DNA of 64,000 bases, from assembly GCA_021234155.1 (NCBI GenBank), contig JAJEKV010000096.1, positions 3,283,678 to 3,347,677 of the forward strand, given 5' to 3'. Below, one piece after another: positions 1-10,105 of this stretch. Numbering within the stretch: position 1 is the stretch's first letter; the number at the start of each line of letters is the position of its first letter. The notes below the pieces were generated by a model. That model was not told the DNA's origin. It made no database searches and saw nothing but the letters and a program-made list of their open reading frames with translations. A program made the translations under genes and the position numbers. This DNA is from Isoetes taiwanensis (Eukaryota > Streptophyta > Lycopodiopsida > Isoetales > Isoetaceae).

Positions 1-2826
1 TGTAGGCGCCAGACTGACCAAACATTAAGGATGTCCAAGAGGGCCCAGTCTAACATTTGATCTAAGCATATTGAAGAATAGTAAAAAGAAAGCGTTTTGC
101 TCAGAAAGTCTAAAGTCAGGAGGCTCAAATTAGCTTCTGACACGTAGATCGAACCTTTAGCGGCTTGATCAAGCGATGCCATAGGCCACTTTGTAAATAG
201 ATTCGTAAACTGATTTGATTATTCCACTTTGATGTATTTGCGTAGATAGATAGTGAACATATATAGATAATGAAGAAAGATGCAGCACAAACAAATCTGT
301 GAGGGAAGGGGTACAGATTTTAGCATGTTTTTCTATGAGCTACTTACTGCCTAGTAATGCATACACCACATATATTCGAACTGCCCCCATGCATTTTATA
401 CGGATCTGTGAGATTGGAACTGTAGCAAAGCTAGAGACAACCCATATTACTACTGGATGATTCCATGGTGTAAGACATAATTTCAACAAGTCTAATTACT
501 TCGCTGTAAGAGCATTTAAGAAGGCAAATAATTCTCTATATTCTATTTGCTTAGACACCTATACAAAATTTTCACTCTGCACTTTCTAGACAGCTATCAT
601 AGGATCTCATTGATGTGCTAAAAATAGAGGCGTGAAAATGAGAAAGGAAATGTGCCTCCTCAGTCTATACCTGGCCAAAATTGATCTAATAAAATAGCAA
701 ATTCGTACAGCTGTGAGAAAAAACAGCACATTTGCAAGTTTGATTAAAATCAATACTCTGCATGTAAATAACCATATTCACTGTATATAGCTGTTATTCT
801 AATAAATAGAATACAGAATCCCCCAAAAATCAACTCAGAATAGAGTGCTTGTTGTGTTTACATTAGAGGTAATTTAAGATCTCATTTTGTCCCATTAAGG
901 GATGCTTAAAAAGCCACATCAGCTTTTTAAACTGTCCAATAAGAGAAGAGCTCCAGTGTATTTTATTCCAGTATTATGTGGCAGCAGTAATTAATGCAGT
1001 TCTAACTAACTTTTGCAGTGTCATTTTCCTACTATAACTTTTGATCAAAAACTCTGATTCGAACACTATTTGTGGCAATGGATTCGTCTTCTCAAGATCT
1101 TTCTAATGACAACCCATTGTTATATCCTTTGGGATGTAAATATATAAGAAAAGAGCAAAAAACCATATTTTTTAAGGTTAACACATATGGTTTGTATTGA
1201 AATACATCATAACCATATATCACTTGAAAGATCTTTTCATTCTGCATCTAATGCAACAAACGCCGCAGCATTTTCATGAGTAGATCAAAAGTTATAGGGA
1301 AAAACGACGACAATGAAGTTGTTAATCTTTGCATTAATTGCGGTTTGATGTAGAGTACTCATTCTATTGGAGGATTCTTATGGGGACAAAAGGAGATCTC
1401 AAATTACCTCTAATGCATTGCACAATTTTGAAAGGGCTATCTTCTGCAGGGCGTGGAAGTGAACTAACTCCAGTGTTGACAATTTACCCAACACTTTCAA
1501 GTAGACGAGAAAAGCACGGGCCATATATCATCCTCAAGATGCTCCCAAAAACAAAAAATTGCAAGTGAATGTAAATGATGTAAAAAAATGTGGCGGTCTT
1601 CGTCATCCAATGTAATTTATCCCATAAAGCAAATGGCAATGTAGCATGCCAAACTATCAACATTCGAGATATAAAGGCGGGTATCACGGCCAGGTATTGG
1701 AGTTTTGAATATCGTTCACATGTACCCGGATGATCATAGAGTCGCGTCGGGTTCATGTCCTCAAGAAATACTATCGAATTTGGAGACCCATCAAGTACTG
1801 TGAGAGATCGTGGTTTATTTGGAGACCCATGAAGAAACGGGGTTCAATTCAAAGGTCAATTTTAAAATACTTCTTGTGGGTTCACAAATCGAGGATTTGC
1901 AGTTTGTAAGCATAGGCTTATGATTTTGACTCTGTAGATGGATAGAGACCCTTGAAAATTCATAGATAATAGGTCAGTATTCACAGAGAGTCATAGGGTT
2001 TTGCCTCGAAATGTTAAGTTTGAAGCGATTGCAATTGATATCAAAAACATAATAATATGCCATATCGAGCTAAGGAAAGAAATAAACCTCTATGCATAAA
2101 ATTTGGGCTCACTTTCGATCCTGCTAACCTCTGTGACAATAGAGAGACAAACCTGTAAATATGCAGCTCATCCCGGGCATAATCAACTAACGAGGATTTC
2201 ATGACATGAAAAATCTAACTACTGCAAGAGTGTTTTCCACAGATAGATAAATATTCTACATTTTACTACGGGAACTATAGTCTAACCTGATGTGGCATGT
2301 CTCTGAAGCGGTCTTCAAGAATCAATGCAAGGCCTTGTGATTCTAGTCTAAATCCTGCAATAACAACTCCGGACCCGGCCAAGTTGTGGGACCACAAAGG
2401 CGGCCTCTTCATCTCGAAAAACAGGCCAAGGCACGTAAAAAAATATTAAGCCGCTTACCATAGCTGCACCTAAAATAGAAGCACAACCCACATAGGCTTA
2501 TGCTTACGAAATGGCATTTCATGAAAACCCTGACCCGCTGCCTCAACGAAAATCCCTATCAAAGACGAAAAAGAATGAGAGATAAACAATGGTCGGCACT
2601 GCATACCGCTGCGTTAAGTTGCTTTAGCCCTTATTCATCAGATTGGAGCTGCCAGTTACCCGGTCCAGAACATCCTTGATCCACAACGCAACTGACCGTG
2701 CATTTACAGGGAACAAAGGGTTTTTAGCAGTCATCAACATATACTGAGTATATTCCAGCATATACTCAGTATATCCCACAAACCCACATAAACGAGGGCT
2801 TGCCTAGGGGCAACCCAAAAAATAAT
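1..2826. other. intergenic, no gene recognised
   Basis: AT-rich sequence with only short open frames, none with recognisable domains or splice-supported extension. It holds a foldback at 858-1419 (separate entry) and a small inverted pair of TATACTGAGTATA-like motifs at about 2740-2778. Nothing else can be supported. Confidence 0.6.
858..1419. repeat. long imperfect inverted repeat (foldback)
   Basis: The left arm (about 858-1105) matches the reverse complement of the right arm (about 1215-1419). Shared blocks in the same order are CATTAGAGGTAATTT, AGATCTC, TTTTGTCCC, AATTAATGCA, TATAACTTTTGATC and AAGATCTTTC. The arms have diverged by substitutions and small indels. The loop of about 110 bp (1106-1214) is AT-rich. 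It could be a foldback MITE or a young hairpin-RNA locus. No flanking target duplication was identified. Confidence 0.7.
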
Positions 2827-2925
2827 CACCACTTAATCCAAGCCCTTAAGACCTAACCATTATAATATGCCCCAAATATGCTCAAATGGTCTACAAAAAC
2901 ATGTTGAACCACTTGTAGTTCAACA
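2827..2925 (-). repeat. inverted fragment of the LTR 5' end
   Basis: The reverse complement of this segment matches the first about 100 bp of the LTRs at 5877 and 7574, starting at the terminal palindrome TGTTGAACC...GGTTCAACA. Beyond 2827 the similarity stops. The remainder of the same LTR resumes in the opposite orientation at 4294, so this LTR appears split by the open frame that lies between, with its first part flipped. Confidence 0.75.
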
Positions 2926-2935
2926 TGGGCAATGA

Positions 2936-4297
2936 GTCAACTTCTCCGTCCCGTCCTCTTTGAGAACTCCAGATGGATTTGTATTCCCTTCCCTACCTAC
3001 ATTGTCGGAGGTTAGGGCACAACAACTACAGAGAGCAGAGGAACATGCTAGAACAAATGAAGCGCGTGCAAAAGAGTTGTTGAGGTTGAGGGCAATGGCA
3101 GAAGTGACCAAGAAAGAAGGTGTCACAATTACAGAGGTGCATGGAGTTGCATGTGACCTGGGCCCAGGTTGTTGCCCGCATGGAGCGGATTATGATGATG
3201 TCGAGGCCAATATAGATGCCAAACAGTTTGACGTCGACTGGCCAAGCAGGAGAGCAGGTAAGTATAAGGCATACGACTGCAAGATCCCTAAAGTCCGAGC
3301 TAAAGCTTTGGAGAGGTGGGTCCAAGTGAAAGGAACGATGATAAAAAACCATGAATTCAGCAAGACGTTTGCCAAGCAAGTGTACTATGAGATTGTGAAA
3401 GGAGAGCCCGTAAATTATGCTAGTAGAAAATGGAAACAAGGAAGCGGTAGTGGTAGCAGCAAGAGAGTGAAGCTTGCGGATGATTTTGAAAGCGCTCTTG
3501 GTGATGAACCCGTGACTATAACCTATTTGCTTCAAAATGCCATAAAACTTTTAGATGTGGCTGGGGTTGCAGCAGCAGGTGCAGTGACAGAAGAGGTGGA
3601 TCTGAAGGCTCAGTTAGAGAATGAAAGAAGTCGAAATCTAACTCTGTCAGAGGAAAACTTGCACTTAAAAGACCGTGCAAATGCTCACGACAAGATGGCT
3701 GCGGAATTACTAGACACGAAGAATCAACTTGCAGCTTTGAGTAGGGAAAACACGGTCTTGAGAGTAGACAATGAGCATATGCGCACAATATCAAGAGCCT
3801 TAGATTCTGATCCCCTTAGAGTCTCGAAGGAGCAGGGTATTGTATACCTCCCACCCAAATACCTATATGAGAGCCAGTGGGAGGATGTAAAGAATGGGGA
3901 CTTCAGATATTGTCAAGGGTGTGAGGACAATCTGACCCAAGTTGGTTGGTATGCCTTGGGATGTGGACATCGTCTGCATTTGAGGTGTTTGTTGGATTGG
4001 ATGATGGGCAATAGGTTCTGTCCAGCAGAGGATGGATATATTATACCAGAGCGCCAGTATGCAATGCTCAACTTGCAATCACGCATGCCTCCCTTGCCAC
4101 CTCTGATTGCTCGCAGGAGGGATGGCATGGCTCACGCGTTCCATACCCAACGTGAAATGGACCTTTGGAGGGGGGTAGAAGAACCGTGTGAAGGTGAAGA
4201 GGTACCAGACATTAATCAGTACTTGCCGCCCGCTCCTGGGCCAACAGGTGATTGGGTGAACCCTGGTGCAAACGTGGATGCAGACGATTACTTATGA
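2936..4297 (+). CDS. coiled-coil protein with C-terminal RING-like zinc finger, 5' end incomplete
   Basis: This is the longest uninterrupted plus-strand frame in the window, 445 codons counted from the non-ATG codon at 2960. The frame is open from 2936 and the first in-frame ATG is at 3095, so a 5' exon or start is probably missing. Residues are numbered from 2960. Residues 16-50 and 213-280 are charged and heptad-like (coiled coil). A basic, Gly/Ser-rich stretch lies near 160-175 (possible nuclear signal). Residues 318-355 hold a C-x2-C ... C-G-H-x2-H-x2-C ... C pattern (C318, C321, C335, H337, H340, C343, C354), as in RING-H2-type fingers. Its layout resembles the gene at 43661 inside the DNA transposon. 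An E3 ubiquitin ligase role is possible by fold only. Its stop codon lies exactly where LTR sequence resumes (4294). I infer a transposon-associated accessory protein rather than a host gene. Confidence 0.6.
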   Translation, partial: VNFSVPSSLRTPDGFVFPSLPTLSEVRAQQLQRAEEHARTNEARAKELLRLRAMAEVTKKEGVTITEVHGVACDLGPGCCPHGADYDDVEANIDAKQFDVDWPSRRAGKYKAYDCKIPKVRAKALERWVQVKGTMIKNHEFSKTFAKQVYYEIVKGEPVNYASRKWKQGSGSGSSKRVKLADDFESALGDEPVTITYLLQNAIKLLDVAGVAAAGAVTEEVDLKAQLENERSRNLTLSEENLHLKDRANAHDKMAAELLDTKNQLAALSRENTVLRVDNEHMRTISRALDSDPLRVSKEQGIVYLPPKYLYESQWEDVKNGDFRYCQGCEDNLTQVGWYALGCGHRLHLRCLLDWMMGNRFCPAEDGYIIPERQYAMLNLQSRMPPLPPLIARRRDGMAHAFHTQREMDLWRGVEEPCEGEEVPDINQYLPPAPGPTGDWVNPGANVDADDYL

Positions 4298-4619
4298 AGA
4301 GGCAAAATTTATGGTTGTGATGAAGAGGTGGAAAACAATGGTAGGGATTAATAGGTGTAAAGCATAAATAATTTGAGGAGATACTCTCTCCTCCTCTTCC
4401 TTCACGTTTACAAATGGAGTAGTGGCAGTACTCTAAGAGAAGGGTGGCAGCCTCCTCTTTATTTGATTGAAGGCCCTTGCAAGGGGATTTCTATTGTATT
4501 TTGATCATGTTTTATTGCAGAAAATATTTATCTTTGTGCAAATTTTGATGTATTCAATTGATCTTTTCTTGAGATGATATTTTATGGGTGTTGGCCTGGA
4601 TGGGGAACCAGGTTCAACA

Positions 4620-5876
4620 TTATGGCACTCCCGGTGGGACTCTGTTCTTATGAGCAGAGTTATATTCCCCAAAAGAGCAGATTCCGTATCAGAAATCAGA
4701 ATATCAGAGTGCTTATTTACATCAAGGTGTTGGATTTGCAACAAATCTCGCAGATATCAAGTGCTTTATGAAGATATTTCCATCAATGTGTTGGCTTCTT
4801 GCAGCAATGCTATTAATCTCAAAGGAAAGTGCATACCAGTGGCTCGATGCAGGAGAAATTTATATGCAGAATCACTGAGAAATGTGCGTTATTCTTATTC
4901 CCTGTTCCAGAAGACTCAAACGGAGGTAGCCTTGCCGATTTTTCTTGCCACATATTCTGCAGCATTGCCGTCTATCTCTGATACAATCATACAATCATTT
5001 GCTTCTTCAAAATTGCAAAACCTGCCATAGCCTGCTCTGGAAGCTTTGCCAGATTATGTTCACTATTTTTGTGGCTTCTGATTGCCCGCTCTCTGATCTA
5101 AAAGCTTGCATGACCGGACCTTTCTGCTAATTTCGAGCCTGCATTCTTATCTCTGAGAATATGTTTACCGCTTCTAGCAAGATATAACGTCAAAAGGATT
5201 TCGCATCTGCTTTCAATTGTTTGCACCTAATTCTATGCTGCATCAGAATACGCCACCTTGAGCTCTACCTCCAGATCTTTCCCAAAATAACCTCACGCCG
5301 CTATTTTGTTATAAAAACCGTCTGTGTTAACGGTAGAAATCTCATATGCTTCGTTGCTTTATTTTGCTTTATCTTTTGCCCTATTCTTGCCCTAACCCTA
5401 GATATTTATCATTGCTTGCCATTATTCTATTTTCCACGACCATTGCCCATAGCCTATTATTTTTGGGGCATCCCACGGTTTTGTCTAACACTTCGACCAT
5501 TGCCCGACCCTTTGTTTGCTATTGCGGATATTCCCCATGGTTTTGTTGGGGCACCCCATGGTTCTTGTTGGGACACCCTAAGGTTTTGCCAACGTGTGAC
5601 ATGCACTAATGATACTATTTTATAGAACTTTATTACATTATTATTTTGCCAAGGAGTTACTTCCGCGTGGACCAGAGCCACAGTAGCCAGTGCGGACGCT
5701 GGGAGTACCTTTCTTGGACTTGTTGAGTATGGTTATCCACACGTGGTCCAGAGCCAAAGTAGCCAGTGCGGGCGTGTGGATGTGCCCAGCTCATTTCTAT
5801 GTACTTCATAATGTATCTTAAGTGCTATATTATGTGTTGGGCCGAGGCGACCGGCCCGCTTCTTTTTGGGGCATAA
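4620..5876 (+). repeat. internal region, first copy
   Basis: Non-coding. At about 5660-5780 it holds two copies of a 25-28-bp motif (GGACCAGAGCCACAGTAGCC, then GGTCCAGAGCCAAAGTAGCC). A run of similar GGGGCAYCCCAYGGTT phrases lies at 5465-5590. It differs from the second copy (6318-7573) at only a few places, several at CTG or CAG trinucleotides. Confidence 0.8.
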
Positions 5877-6317
5877 TGTTGAACCACAAGTGGTTCAACA
5901 TGTTTTTGTAGACCATTTGAGCATATTTGGGGCATATTATAATGGTTAGGTCTTAAGGGCTTGGATTAAGTGGTGGAAGTGGATGGTTAGGATGAAGAGG
6001 CAAAATTTATGGTTGTGATGAAGAGGTGGAAAACAATGGTAGGGATTAATAGGTGTAAAGCATAAATAATTTGAGGAGATACTCTCTCCTCCTCTTCCTT
6101 CACGTTTACAAATGGAGTAGTGGCAGTACTCTAAGAGAAGGGTGGCAGCCTCCTCTTCATTTGATTGAAGGCCCTTGCAAGGGGATTTCTGTTGTATTTT
6201 GATCATGTTTTATTGCAGAAAATATTTATCTTTGTGCAAATTTTGATGTATTCAATTGATCTTTTCTTGAGATGATATTTTATGGGTGTTGGCCTGGATG
6301 GGGAACCAGGTTCAACA
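5877..6317 (+). repeat. full LTR, middle copy
   Basis: 441 bp. It begins with a near-perfect 24-bp palindrome (TGTTGAACC, centre CACAAG, GGTTCAACA) and ends with GGTTCAACA, so the ends are inverted over 9 bp. It is nearly identical to the copy at 7574. Confidence 0.85.
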
Positions 6318-7573
6318 TTATGGCACTCCCGGTGGGACTCTGTTCTTATGAGCAGAGTTATATTCCCCAAAAAGAGCGATTACGTACGTAAATCAGAATA
6401 TCAGAGTGCTTATTTACATCAAGGTGTTGGATTTGCAACAAATCTCGCAGATATCAAGTGCTTTATGAAGATATTTCCATCAATGTGTTGGCTTCTTGCA
6501 GCAATGCTATTAATCTCAAAGGAAAGTGCATACCAGTGGCTCGATGCAGGAGAAATTTATATGCAGAATCACTGAGAAATGTGCGTTATTCTTATTCCCT
6601 GTTCCAGAAGACTCAAACGGAGGTAGCCTTGCCGATTTTTCTTGCCACATATTCTGCAGCATTGCCGTCTATCTCTGATACAATCATACAATCATTTGCT
6701 TCTTCAAAATTGCAAAACCTGCCATAGCCTGCTCTGGAAGCTTTGCCAGATTATGTTCACTATTTTTGTGGCTTCTGATTGCCCGCTCTCTGATCTAAAA
6801 GCTTGCATGACCGGACCTTTCTGCTAATTTCGAGCCTACATTCTTATCTCTGAGAATATGTTTACCGCCTTCTAGCAAGATATAACGTCAAAAGGATTTC
6901 GCATCTGCTTTCAATTGTTTGCACCTAATTCTATGCTGCATCAGAATATGCCACCTTGAGCTCTACCTCCAGATCTTTCCCAAAATAACCTCTGCCTGCT
7001 ATTTTGTTATAAACCGATCTGTGTTAACGGCCGAAATCTCATATGCTTCGTTGCTTTATTTTGCTTTATCTTTTGCCCTATTCTTGCCCTAACCCTAGAT
7101 ATTTATCATTGCTTGCCATTATTCTATTTTCCACGACCATTGCCCATAGCCTATTATTTTTGGGGCATCCCACGGTTTTGTCTAACACTTCGACCATTGC
7201 CCGACCCTTTGTTTGCTATTGCGGATATTCCCCATGGTTTTGTTGGGGCACCCCATGGTTCTTGTTGGGACACCCTAAGGTTTTGCCAACGTGTGACATG
7301 CACTAATGATACTATTTTATAGAACTTTATTACATTATTATTTTGCCAAGGAGTTACTTCCGCGTGGACCAGAGCCACAGTAGCCAGTGCGGACGCTGGG
7401 AGTACCTTTCTTGGACTTGTTGAGTATGGTTATCCACACGTGGTCCAGAGCCAAAGTAGCCAGTGCGGGCGTGTGGATGTGCCCAGCTCATTTCTATGTA
7501 CTTCATAATGTATCTTAAGTGCTATATTATGTGTTGGGCCGAGGCGACCGGCCCGCTTCTTTTTGGGGCATAA

Positions 7574-8014
7574 TGTTGAACCACAAGTGGTTCAACATGT
7601 TTTTGTAGACCATTTGAGCATATTTGGGGCATATTATAATGGTTAGGTCTTAAGGGCTTGGATTAAGTGGTGGAAGTGGATGGTTAGGATGAAGAGGCAA
7701 AATTTATGGTTGTGATGAAGAGGTGGAAAACAATGGTAGGGATTAATAGGTGTAAAGCATAAATAATTTGAGGAGATACTCTCTCCTCCTCTTCCTTCAC
7801 GTTTACAAATGGAGTAGTGGCAGTACTCTAAGAGAAGGGTGGCAGCCTCCTCTTCATTTGATTGAAGGCCCTTGCAAGGGGATTTCTGTTGTATTTTGAT
7901 CATGTTTTATTGCAGAAAATATTTATCTTTGTGCAAATTTTGATGTATTCAATTGATCTTTTCTTGAGATGATATTTTATGGGTGTTGGCCTGGATGGGG
8001 AACCAGGTTCAACA
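7574..8014 (+). repeat. full LTR, right copy
   Basis: 441 bp with the same termini as the middle copy. The sequence after 8014 is unrelated to the internal region, so this is the element's 3' boundary. No target duplication could be checked because the left boundary is rearranged. Confidence 0.85.
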
Positions 8015-8046
8015 GCCCAGTTTCATCAGCCCCTTCTCTCGTCTGC

Positions 8047-8088
8047 TGATGAGACGAACTCGGTTGTTGATGAGACGAACTCGGTTGT
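8047..8088 (+). repeat. 21-bp tandem duplication
   Basis: Two adjacent copies of TGATGAGACGAACTCGGTTG plus T, just downstream of the LTR element. The motif is superficially like a hammerhead-ribozyme core but lacks a usable stem II (see rejected items). Confidence 0.7.
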
Positions 8089-8368
8089 CGAGACATTCTT
8101 TTTGTTTAGCACTAGGTAAGTTGTTTGTTCGTTTTCTTGCGGATAGGCTTTATGTTACTGCGCAAAATAAAAAACAACTCAATATGACTTATAAATTATA
8201 AAAAAAATCAAGTGCAACAAAAATAAATACATAAGAATGCCAAAGATGTTTTATTATATGTGTCTAAAGCAATTGTCCAATCAATAAATTTTTTTGGTTG
8301 CATACAAGAGAGCTCATAAATGGCGCGCTAAGCGTGACTTGGTCCAGCTTGGTCAGCATCGTCTGCAC

Positions 8369-10105
8369 CTAACCCAACTTGAGGAATCCAATCTGATTCC
8401 ATTTGGGGTCTTGTGCAATGTGTTGGAGAGCAAAATTCCAAGTGCTCCGCATGGTGTTCAGTAGCTGGTTCAGATCAAACTTGTGTGCCTTGTCCCGTAT
8501 TGGGGATTCGATACAGTGCTTCAATTCGAAACCTCTGGCTTTGTTCAGTGGTACCCATAGCCTCCAAGAAAGAATGCTTGCGTGCAAAATCAACAAGGTA
8601 ATAGATAAAGTAGGCTGCTCCTAAGAGGTCGAAATCTACCCTTGCAAGCACCATCTTAGTTCCATCTCTTTTTGGGCCCCAATACAAATCATCATGCATG
8701 TATAGATAGGCAAGCCTTTCATTCTCAATCGCCTTTTTTGCAGCACCATCCATGCCTTTGTATGCCCACCGCTTCACTTCCACAGGCTCATCTATTAGCC
8801 GTTCTTCTCCCCAATCACATATACCAATATAAATAGCCTGGGGGTCTGTGCATCCTCTCTCTTTCCCAAATTCAAAATGAAGCAAGACATTGCCCGGGTG
8901 CAAGTCCATGTGTGTAAATGGTGCTCTTTATGAAGCTTAAGCAAACCGCTTAAAAACGACATAGCTAGATCACCCACTCTTTGAGCAACATATAACTCTT
9001 GCTTCCTCCGTTGCTCAAGCTTATGGACGTCGACCTCGACACTAGGCTTATACCCTAATCTTTTAAATGCATGTCTGCAAACTCATTGTCTCCATGATGC
9101 ACAAAAAGATATGCACAAGAACCCCCATTCCAGTAAGGAAATATCAACCCTGTTCTTTCCAACCCAGTTTTACGACCAATGCAGCGTATGATAGAGCCAT
9201 GTCTAACCTGCATTTGCGACTTCCTCGTATTTTTCATCATGGCCTTTACTATCACATCAGGCCTCGCCATACCTAACCGCACATCGTCATTCTGAAATTT
9301 ACACAATAGGGTTCATCTTTAAGAAAACTAGAACCCAAGATATTGCATTTGTACACCGTTCCATATGTTCCTGAACCAATTCTGGTCCTGTTAATTATCT
9401 AACAGGAATCCACCATTGCAAACCATATAGTCTTGGCATCTGCCCTTTTTCTTTTTTCCCACTCTTTATCAGTCTCACCAGGATGCTTGGCTCTAATAGT
9501 CTGTGCCAACACTTTCTTAACTAGGTGGGGGGGGGTTGATGGGTTTCCTTTCTAAGCTTTCGATTTGTCCAAGCTGTATTCCATTCTACAGCCTTATCTT
9601 TTAGAGACTCTCTCAAGTGCGGACTAGTTAAATTTGCCACCGCATGAATCATATTTCCAGTTGTACAAGATACATTGCCATCAATCCAAGCATACCTCTC
9701 AGAATCAAGCTTTCCATGTTCTAACTCTATCATTCGAGGCCCAAAAGCTCTCTCAGCATCTCTCATGAGAGTTGAGTGGAAATCTAGCCATCCTTCGTCT
9801 GTTGTAGTAATCAACTCTAACTCAGATGGGGTGGCGGCACATATTCGCTCACAGAGCCAATTAATCAAAGCGGGTCTTAAAGAAGACCATGGCTGCTGGG
9901 GTCTTGATCTTTTCCTCTGCATCTGAGTAGAGGACTCGGCCTCTGGGTTCATGTGAGGCTCTTTTTCTAGCCTAGGTCCTTCTTTAGGGCTCATGTGAGG
10001 CTCTGCTACTTCTAGTCTAAGTCCGTCTAACTCTTGTGGATTCACAGCAGCTTTAGAAGAAACTGTGTAGCTAGTGATATGCCAACAATAGCAAAGCAGC
10101 AACAA
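8369..10105 (-). pseudogene. protein-kinase-like pseudogene with N-terminal extension
   Basis: On the minus strand, kinase landmarks occur in order across shifting frames. A glycine-rich loop IGSGTYGTVYK lies at about 9365-9395 and a VKAMMK segment (candidate VAIK lysine) at about 9230. DLHPGNVLL, corresponding to the HRDxxxxN catalytic loop, is at about 8885-8910, and CDWGE, in the DFG position, at about 8810. Upstream (9521-10105) is a 194-codon N-terminal region with a Lys/Arg-rich stretch and no domain I recognise. Breaks: a frameshift at the C/G homopolymer near 9530, an in-frame TAG just before the G-loop, and frameshifts near 9300, 8915 and 8540. The HRD arginine and DFG phenylalanine are replaced, so even the ancestor may have been an atypical kinase-like protein. 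No introns are evident. It may be a gene copy captured by a transposon. Confidence 0.6.

Larger units (their letters stand above)
4294..8014 (+). mobile_element. non-autonomous LTR retrotransposon, LTR-internal-LTR-internal-LTR
   Basis: There are three direct LTR copies: 4294-4619 (lacking its first 115 bp), 5877-6317 and 7574-8014 (441 bp each). They alternate with two nearly identical internal regions, 4620-5876 and 6318-7573. The LTR starts TGTTGAACC and ends GGTTCAACA. After the LTR comes TGGCACTCCCGGTGGGAC (4623-4640 in the first copy), which resembles the tRNA-type primer sites of some plant Ty3/gypsy elements. A G-rich tract precedes the next LTR. The internal regions encode no gag, protease, RT or integrase, so mobility would need proteins from elsewhere. 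The tandem arrangement is the usual product of unequal LTR recombination. Confidence 0.8.

Noticed and set aside
1338-1756. Overlapping ORFs on both strands
   Set aside because: The plus frame lies partly in the foldback arm, and neither has recognisable protein content.
5385-5403. Telomere-like CCCTAACCCTA
   Set aside because: Only about one and a half repeat units inside a retrotransposon, present identically in both internal copies.
8040-8090. Hammerhead ribozyme (CTGATGAG...CGAAC)
   Set aside because: The two core motifs are separated by only one base, so stem II cannot form, and CGAAC replaces CGAAA. More likely a chance 21-bp tandem repeat.
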